NCBI RefSeq assembly: GCF_005771565.1
Contig: NZ_VAWA01000005.1
Span: 106,982 to 170,981 of the forward strand
Origin: Nesterenkonia sphaerica
GTDB taxonomy: Bacteria; Actinomycetota; Actinomycetes; Actinomycetales; Micrococcaceae
DNA length: 64,000 nt
Direction of reading: 5' to 3'
Positions 59,556-64,000 of the stretch are shown here, piece after piece. The position numbers and the translations under genes were made by a program. Each line of letters opens with the position of its first letter. Position 1 is the stretch's first letter. Below the pieces are notes generated by a model that did not search any database, was not told the origin of the DNA, and saw only the letters and a list, made by a program, of their open reading frames with translations.

Positions 59556-59957
59556 TTAGACGGACTCGCTCACCGTTTGGGGACTACTCTCTGGTGGGGG
59601 TTCGTCAGGCAATTCAAGCCCCGCCAGTCGCTTCACAGTGGAAGATGTATCCCGCTTTAGCGCTTCATTGAACGAGGCCGTGACCCGGGCAGCAAGTATC
59701 TTTCTACGCAACTTCTCCAGTGCTTGAGACTCCGTCGCCTGGTCCGGCACCTGAGGACCGTGCCACCTGTCGTGGCGCCTGAGCACCTCACTTACTGGCG
59801 GCAGATCCATGTCGGCTAAGCGTCGCACAGGCGGGGGAGTCTCAGGCTTCAACTCTTCATTGAATGCGACCGTGACGCGGGCAGCCAGAATCTCACGACG
59901 CACCCGATTTCGCGCCTGAGTCCTCACCATTTCACGGGGAGCTTCTTGGCTTCTCAT
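59556..59957 (-). CDS. Hypothetical two-repeat protein (ORFan)
   Basis: 133 residues, excellent AGGAGG 7 nt before ATG 59957. Two copies of a ~36-residue unit, residues 18-53 and 82-117, share RRxILAARVTxxFNExLK followed by VxRLAxxxLP. The DNA is also repeated with a 192-bp period (for example TTCATTGAA at 59664 and 59856), so the duplication is recent. It is basic and helical, with no membrane segment. No known family recognised. Sits alone beside tRNA-fMet and a membrane/RHH-like gene. Confidence 0.6.
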   Translation of the reverse strand: MRSQEAPREMVRTQARNRVRREILAARVTVAFNEELKPETPPPVRRLADMDLPPVSEVLRRHDRWHGPQVPDQATESQALEKLRRKILAARVTASFNEALKRDTSSTVKRLAGLELPDEPPPESSPQTVSESV

Positions 59958-60071
59958 CTGACGCCCTCCTGACTGATCCCATTGTCAGCGATCGACTATC
60001 CGGGGTCCAGGGGGCGGGACTACTTTGCGAGTCGCTCTGCAGGTATCCGCTTCCGCTTGGTGAGATTGCCG

Positions 60072-60089
60072 GCATAGCTGCAGCTATGC
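60072..60089. promoter_or_regulatory. 18-bp perfect palindrome
   Basis: GCATAGCTGCAGCTATGC is a perfect 18-bp palindrome in the 169-bp gap between two minus-strand accessory genes, 115 bp upstream of the two-repeat ORFan. A dimeric regulator's operator is the simplest reading. It lacks a T-run and a loop for a good terminator. Confidence 0.4.
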
Positions 60090-60126
60090 GTCTTCTTCGG
60101 TCAGCGTCTGCTGGGCATGAGCCAAA

Positions 60127-60639
60127 TCAGTCTGTGCCCCTTTGGCGCAGCACCTCATGACGGTCAACTTCGAAATCGATTTGGGCCTCGAGAAGCTGAC
60201 GAATGAAGTCGTTTACTCTGGTTCTTTTGTCCTTGAACAGCGTCTCGTCGACCTCAGCCACCAGCTCGCGTGGGATGTCCTTATTGAATCGCATCCGGTA
60301 GGCGATGCTCTCTTTTTCGGCCTTGAGTTCTTGCACGGTGCGGGGGGCCGTTTTCTCTGTGGCCTTCCAATAACCGACACCCTCGTAATCCCGTGACCAG
60401 CATTCTGCGAGATTTGCGAGCAGCTCCGGGATCGACTCGCCGGTTTGCGCGCGGCCGGAGCTCGCTTGTTGAGGAGCGGCCGCGGCTTTGACGAATCCGG
60501 AGATAGCAACCCCAATCATCATTCCAATGACCCCGAGTACGAGAGCCGTAGGCAGGTTTCCACCCCACGCGTAACCAACACCAGCTCCAATGAGGCCACA
60601 TACCGTCAGCACGAGGCCGCTAGCTGAATAGTCATTCAC
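60127..60639 (-). CDS. Hypothetical membrane protein with ribbon-helix-helix-like C-terminus
   Basis: 170 residues, GTG 60639 with GGGGGA upstream. Two N-terminal membrane helices (GLVLTVCGLIGAGVGYAWG; ALVLGVIGMMIGVAISGFV), a linker, then a cytoplasmic tail. In the tail, YRMRFNKDIPRELVAEVDE...RTRVNDFIRQLLEAQ follows a ribbon-helix-helix pattern (strand, basic turn, two helices with R-V-x-x-F-I-R). RHH folds are usually soluble repressors, antitoxins or partition proteins; membrane attachment would be unusual. Family not recognised. Confidence 0.55.
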   Translation of the reverse strand: MNDYSASGLVLTVCGLIGAGVGYAWGGNLPTALVLGVIGMMIGVAISGFVKAAAAPQQASSGRAQTGESIPELLANLAECWSRDYEGVGYWKATEKTAPRTVQELKAEKESIAYRMRFNKDIPRELVAEVDETLFKDKRTRVNDFIRQLLEAQIDFEVDRHEVLRQRGTD

Positions 60640-60959
60640 AAAGGTCCCCCAAGCTCTTTGTCCTGTTTCGAGATCTCACGTGATACAGCCGCCCGAATAC
60701 AGGACCTCCCGGGACTTTATGAAGCTGTCCCTCCCGCAGTCCGATGAAGTCGCCAATAGAAGCGGCCGTGGTCGTCGCAGTTCATCCATCTTTGAACCGA
60801 CACGCCGACGTTGACGGGCCGACCCCCAATCGTGTCATGAGGTGAGACGCTCCTACGCTCGACGGTTCCCGCTGGAGAACACGCGTGAACTGCACGTTCG
60901 CTCGTATTAGCCCCTGTTGGCGGGGAATAACGGTTCTCCCTAGTCGCGGGGTCCGACAC
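60640..60959. other. 320-bp gene-free interval
   Basis: An 80-codon minus-strand reading frame here shows no family features and lacks a convincing start. A GTCCTGT / ACAGGAC inverted repeat (60660-60666 and 60699-60705) is present. I see no other structure. Confidence 0.4.
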
Positions 60960-61739
60960 TCACCCTTGATCACCGCCGCCTACGGGGAGCACGCTGCCGG
61001 TGATGTAGGACGCCTCGCCGGAAGCCAAGAACACTATCGGGGCAGCCTGCTCTTCGAGAGTTCCGTAACGCTTGAAGTAGGTGCTCTCGGTCGTTTGATC
61101 AACGATCTGTTGGTACCAGCGTTTGTCCTGCTCGCTGAGCTCTGCCGTATTGCGCGGAACTGCTCGGGGTGGCGCAGACGTCCCACCTGGGGCAGTGGCG
61201 ACTACCCGGATGCCATGGGGAGCTGCTTCAAGGGCAAGTGAGGCCGTTAATGCGTTCACACCGCCTTTAGCTGCCGCGTACGGCACCCGGTTTATGCTTC
61301 GAGTGGCTATAGAGGAGACGTTTACAATCGTGCCTCCACCCTGAGCAATCATGGTTCCGAGTGCTGCGCGGGTAGTCCAAAGCGTGGGGTACAGCGATCG
61401 ATTAATCTCTGCTTGGATTTCTTCGATGCCATAGGACTGGTAGGGCTTGGTCCAGATGGTGCCGCCGACGTTGTTTATTAGGACGTCGATCTTGCCAAAG
61501 GTTTCTTGGGCGGCATCGATGAGGCCCTGTGCGCCGTCGAATGTTTCCAAGTCACACTCGTGACTCTTTACGGCGCTCTCGCCGGAAGTCAGCGTCTCGG
61601 CTACCTGAGCAACTAAGGGTGACCGGTCCCCAAGTAGTAGTTCTCCTCCTTCTTCGGCAATTCTTTGTGCGACTGCTGCCCCAATACCTTGGGCAGCCCC
61701 GGTGACTACGACAGCTTTCCCTCGGAATCGCTGGCTCAT
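60960..61739 (-). CDS. BenD-like SDR (1,6-dihydroxycyclohexadiene-1-carboxylate dehydrogenase family)
   Basis: 259 residues. VTGAAQGIGAAVAQRIAEEG, INNVGG, NVSSIA, YAAAKGG (catalytic Y-x-x-x-K). The C-terminal half ATAPGGT...PRAVPRN, SEQDKRWYQQIVDQT and ASYITGSVLPVGGG is close to benzoate-diol dehydrogenase BenD, which rearomatises the cis-diol to catechol. No benABC genes are present; the neighbour is a sugar-acid permease, so the physiological substrate is uncertain. Confidence 0.75.
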   Translation of the reverse strand: MSQRFRGKAVVVTGAAQGIGAAVAQRIAEEGGELLLGDRSPLVAQVAETLTSGESAVKSHECDLETFDGAQGLIDAAQETFGKIDVLINNVGGTIWTKPYQSYGIEEIQAEINRSLYPTLWTTRAALGTMIAQGGGTIVNVSSIATRSINRVPYAAAKGGVNALTASLALEAAPHGIRVVATAPGGTSAPPRAVPRNTAELSEQDKRWYQQIVDQTTESTYFKRYGTLEEQAAPIVFLASGEASYITGSVLPVGGGDQG

Positions 61740-61799
61740 ATCTTGGTGTATTCTCCTGACGCGCGAATTCTTCGCTGGTGCGATGGATGGGTGACGTGA

Positions 61800-62912
61800 T
61801 TACTCTTGCCGGCCAACTGTCGCCGGGCCTGGGCGCTCTAGGTCGGGCTCTTCCTCGGTGTGAATCCGGCCAACTTCGTTGAAGTCCATGGATTGCCGAT
61901 CTTCCTTCGGTAGAGCTAGATAATGGTCCTCTGCTGCCACGACGTCGATACCGTTGCGCATCTGGTATCTGCGAACGAAGGCCACAATGAAAGGCGCAAG
62001 GAACGCGGTGGTCACAACGGCTGCAGCGATTTGAGCTGTCGCAACGCCCTCAACTGCTGCGAAACTCGGGTCTACGGCAACGACTGCTGCGGGTGTAGCG
62101 ATCGCGTTGCCTGCCGTAGTTGCCTCAGCGGCACCGCCGATGAAGTTGCGTGTCGGCTTTGGCTTCCGACGGATAATGTTCCACAGGACCAATGCTCCGA
62201 TGGCCATACCTCCTGAGAACACCACGGTAGCGATGCCGAGAAGGATACCGATGGCCCCAGAACCGAAGAGCACGTCGAACGAGATGCCTGAGCCCAGGGC
62301 AAATGCTGCGAAGGGGATGATGAGCTTTTCTCCCGGGCGCAGGAAGTCTCGGAATATCTCACTGAGGTTACCCAGAACGAACCCCAGAATCATTGGTAGG
62401 ACGGCAGCTAGAAGCGCGATCATCGGCAGGTCCGCCAGGCCGGCGACGCCGAGTGCGATGAGCGTCAAGAAAGGGCCATCGTTGATCGAGAGGACTGATA
62501 CTGCGCCTTTATCTGTCCTGTTTCCGAATTGACCCATCAAAGCCACATACAGGGATCCGTTGGAGTTCGACATGGCCGCAATGATGGCCAGTGGCACCAG
62601 GCCCCATAGTGTGCCCTCCGGTGCGAAGAACGCGACTCCTAAGCCGGCTATGACCGCAGCCATGTACTTTCCGACAAGGAGCGCAAGGCCTTTCTCAAGT
62701 GCTGGCGTGGCGCTACGCAAGTTGATTTGGGCTCCGATGCACATGAAGAACAACCCAATGAGTACTGGTGCGCCGTCCCTGAACAAGGCGGTGGTGAAGC
62801 TACCGATGTCGAGGATCTCGGGGAAGAACGTGTTCACTGTTGCTCCCAGGAACAAGGGCACGATCATTAGTGCACCTGGAAGGCGATTGATCTGTCTTAG
62901 CAAAGTGTCCAT
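61800..62912 (-). CDS. 2-keto-3-deoxygluconate permease (KdgT family)
   Basis: 370 residues from ATG 62912, with AAGGAG 9 nt upstream (an in-frame start at 62996 is too far from it). KdgT motifs: RLPGALMIVPLFLGATVNTFFPE, KYMAAVIAGL, AMSNSNGSLYVALMGQFG, INDGPFLTLIALG and FIGGAAEATTAGNAIATPAAV, about ten helices. It imports 2-keto-3-deoxygluconate or a related acid by H+ symport. A C-terminal ~40-residue acidic extension is unusual. 60 bp from the BenD-like gene, same strand. Confidence 0.9.
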   Translation of the reverse strand: MDTLLRQINRLPGALMIVPLFLGATVNTFFPEILDIGSFTTALFRDGAPVLIGLFFMCIGAQINLRSATPALEKGLALLVGKYMAAVIAGLGVAFFAPEGTLWGLVPLAIIAAMSNSNGSLYVALMGQFGNRTDKGAVSVLSINDGPFLTLIALGVAGLADLPMIALLAAVLPMILGFVLGNLSEIFRDFLRPGEKLIIPFAAFALGSGISFDVLFGSGAIGILLGIATVVFSGGMAIGALVLWNIIRRKPKPTRNFIGGAAEATTAGNAIATPAAVVAVDPSFAAVEGVATAQIAAAVVTTAFLAPFIVAFVRRYQMRNGIDVVAAEDHYLALPKEDRQSMDFNEVGRIHTEEEPDLERPGPATVGRQE

Positions 62913-63013
62913 GCCACGGGACTCCTTAGGTGAGAGTGATTTGAGGCCGCTTCGCGGACGACTCCGGACGAAAGTGACCTGCGCGACAGAAAGCACGCTA
63001 ACACGGATTTGAG

Positions 63014-63029
63014 TAAGAAATTATACTTA
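63014..63029 (-). promoter_or_regulatory. kdgT promoter -10 within a dyad
   Basis: On the minus strand a perfect TATAAT (63020-63025) lies inside TAAG-N8-CTTA (63014-63029), about 100 bp before the permease ATG. A dyad covering the -10 suggests repression. No clear -35 is seen. Confidence 0.4.
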
Positions 63030-63426
63030 TATTGATCGAATTGAGAGGTCTTGCATATCAAAAGTGGTCAGCGTGTACTGCATCTGTCTGGCCCCCGGCA
63101 GGTCGTGTTTTCACAGAAACACCGCTCACCCCGCGGGGAACGTCTATTAGGGCGTGAAATTCGTCGAAAAGCGGTGAGCGGTCCCAGATAAACCTCATCT
63201 GGTTCGATAACAGAGTCGCCCATCCGTGTGGCAGTTCCGTGACGGGCACCGAGTCACTACTGCAAATGCCACTTAACCGGCATTAGCGGAGCGGAGTAGT
63301 AACCGAGGGGGACTCCTAGTGTTCTGTGGAGGCAAAGACAGGCGCCTACGTTATGTCGCCCCCGACTCCTACCCACACGCTATCGAAGCCGCTGTCTGCT
63401 GAAGTGGTCCTCTGCAATGGCAGTGT
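63030..63426. other. Gene-poor interval with 10-bp inverted repeat
   Basis: No supported gene; a 63-codon minus-strand frame (63058-63249) has no recognisable family. A perfect 10-bp inverted repeat ACCGCTCACC (63121-63130) / GGTGAGCGGT (63173-63182) encloses 42 nt. AATGCC/GGCATT pairs near 63265-63285. Base composition is lower in G+C than the left 59 kb. Confidence 0.4.
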
Positions 63427-63483
63427 CGACTCATACCGAGAGTCGGACATCTGCCGCACATGAGTAACTCATACCGAGACTCG
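63427..63483. repeat. Two direct 17-nt repeats with internal dyads
   Basis: ACTCATACCGAGASTCG occurs at 63429-63445 and 63467-63483 (16 of 17 identical, 38-nt period). The first copy lies in the dyad CGACTC-N7-GAGTCG (63427-63445). The palindrome ATGAGTAACTCAT (63460-63472) abuts the second. The pair lies just left of the 11-bp array. Confidence 0.6.
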
Positions 63484-63526
63484 CCCTTCAAAAGCAAAAT
63501 CGCTGCAGCCGTTGCGCGGAATTTCT

Positions 63527-63669
63527 ACAAGGTCGTAACAACATTCTGACGACATCGTGACAATAATGAGGCAACGAAGATACTGGATTCGTACGAGATC
63601 ACGACAAGTCTCTGACAACATCGCTACAACGAACGAACAAGATAGACACAATGTTGATGCAAGCCGACA
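63527..63669. repeat. Array of ~13 direct 11-bp units (iteron/parC-like)
   Basis: Counting in steps of 11 from 63527, thirteen consecutive units begin with [A/G]C. Twelve of them fit [A/G]C[A/G]A; consensus ACAASRTNNNN. Examples are ACAAGGTCGTA (unit 1), ACGACATCGTG (unit 3) and ACAACATCGCT (unit 9). An 11-nt period is not a codon multiple, so this is a DNA-level pattern, one unit per helical turn. ParR-bound parC centromeres of R1-type plasmids are built of 11-bp direct repeats. Just right of it TTGATGCAAGC recurs at 63654 and 63684. Confidence 0.6.
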
Positions 63670-63871
63670 AGAATGCTGAAGGATTGATGCAAGCTCGACA
63701 CAACGATGCGCCAATATTCGCCCCAATCTGGGCGTCGGTTTTGCCCGCACTTCTGCGGCCACCGGAACATCTTCGCCACTGACTTTGCCACTCATCGTCG
63801 GCATAGCCAGTCTGTTTTCGGCGTCCCTCCTGGTAGGCCATCCAGCTCCCTAAGAAGAGCTCTCCTTAAGT
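63670..63871. other. Interval between 11-bp array and IS-like end
   Basis: Reading frames cross this stretch on both strands (for example minus strand 63469-63804) but none has a recognisable domain, and the longest runs through the repeat array. GAAGAGC at 63854-63860 is inverted relative to GCTCTTC at 63873-63879. I assign no gene. Confidence 0.35.
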
Positions 63872-64000
63872 GGCTCTTCGCGTTTGAGGGTGTAGAGGCA
63901 GCGAAGATGAGTGGGGCCGGCGTGGCGGTGGCTGGATAGGCGTCGAGGCCTTCCGAAGATGGAAGTTCCTACACTGCCCATCTAGAAAGACCTCGACGTG
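63872..64000 (+). mobile_element. Probable left end of an ISL3-like insertion sequence (truncated by window edge)
   Basis: GGCTCTTCGCGTTTGAGGGT resembles the terminal inverted repeats of ISL3-family elements, which begin GGCTCTTC. The sequence to the window end looks like an IS leader; the transposase would start beyond it. The right end and target duplication cannot be seen. Confidence 0.45.

Noticed and set aside
59448..59660. 70-codon plus-strand ORF after tRNA-fMet
   Set aside because: Overlaps the better supported two-repeat ORFan on the other strand and has no family features.
60717..60959. 80-codon minus-strand ORF upstream of two-gene SDR/KdgT segment
   Set aside because: No domain, no start context, atypical composition.
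63058..63249. 63-codon minus-strand ORF
   Set aside because: No recognisable family; it contains both arms of the 10-bp inverted repeat and is more likely non-coding debris.
63527..63669. CRISPR array
   Set aside because: Units are 11 bp and contiguous, with no spacer-repeat structure and no cas genes.
63469..63804. 111-codon minus-strand ORF
   Set aside because: It runs through the 11-bp repeat array, is Cys/Leu/Ser-skewed and shows no domain or ribosome-binding site.
59303..64000. attR-type duplicate of the tRNA-fMet 3' end
   Set aside because: Only a 7-nt GCCCCCG match was seen (about 63355), which is chance level.

Overview
The window is a stretch of actinobacterial chromosome. G+C is high, genes are densely packed with many 4-8 bp start/stop overlaps, and GTG/TTG starts are frequent. 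Several gene sets are typical of Actinobacteria: an AccA3/AccD/epsilon acyl-CoA carboxylase, a heme pathway with coproheme decarboxylase (HemQ), AdnAB-type helicase-nucleases, UvrD2, and an Rv1264-like adenylate cyclase. A micrococcalean (Micrococcaceae-like) host is my best guess. The genus is inference.

Left part (1-9.5 kb): a CobW-family metallochaperone cut by the window edge; a divergently read pair of Mg/Co-chelatase-like AAA+ (ChlI) and VWA (ChlD) proteins; a flavoprotein; a frameshifted arsenite/bile-acid-type transporter; a universal stress protein; a CopC-like protein; a THUMP-like methyltransferase; and purU. A decayed L-serine dehydratase C-terminus lies just upstream of purU.

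Middle (9.7-28.4 kb): an M50-like membrane peptidase; the acyl-CoA carboxylase block (accA3, maf, epsilon subunit, accD) read leftward; then rightward an SDR, birA, a PH-domain membrane protein, an adenylate cyclase, a PP2C phosphatase, gatCAB and an alanine/glycine:Na+ symporter. The symporter has a CRP/GlxR-like site upstream, and the cyclase that could feed such a regulator is 5 kb away. Leftward again come an inositol-monophosphatase-like gene and ligA.

Heme block (28.5-38.7 kb): a baeRF-type protein and hemA leftward, then hemE, cgoX (hemY), chdC (hemQ), hemC, hemD, hemB and hemL rightward. This covers glutamyl-tRNA to coproporphyrin III and the last decarboxylation; ferrochelatase is not in the window. 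A 17-bp dyad TTCTA-N7-TAGAA occurs both in the hemA/hemE divergent promoter and just upstream of chdC.

Genome-maintenance block (38.7-59.3 kb): a small membrane protein, a DEDDh exonuclease, adnA, adnB, an MFS transporter, an APH-like kinase with a long Ala/Ser tail, uvrD2, a YgjP-like metallopeptidase, a ThiF-like protein, a DUF2342 protein, a PDZ/Lon-like secreted protease and a UPF0182 membrane protein. It is largely co-linear with the mycobacterial Rv3193c-Rv3202c neighbourhood. It ends with an initiator tRNA-Met flanked by terminators.

Right end (59.4-64 kb): gene content changes to accessory type. It holds a two-repeat ORFan, a membrane protein with a ribbon-helix-helix-like tail, an 18-bp perfect palindrome, a BenD-like SDR and a KdgT-type permease. 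A gene-poor kilobase then carries paired 17-nt repeats and a striking array of about thirteen direct 11-bp units, resembling a plasmid parC-type centromere. The window closes in what looks like the left end of an ISL3-like insertion sequence. This looks like remnants of mobile or plasmid DNA.
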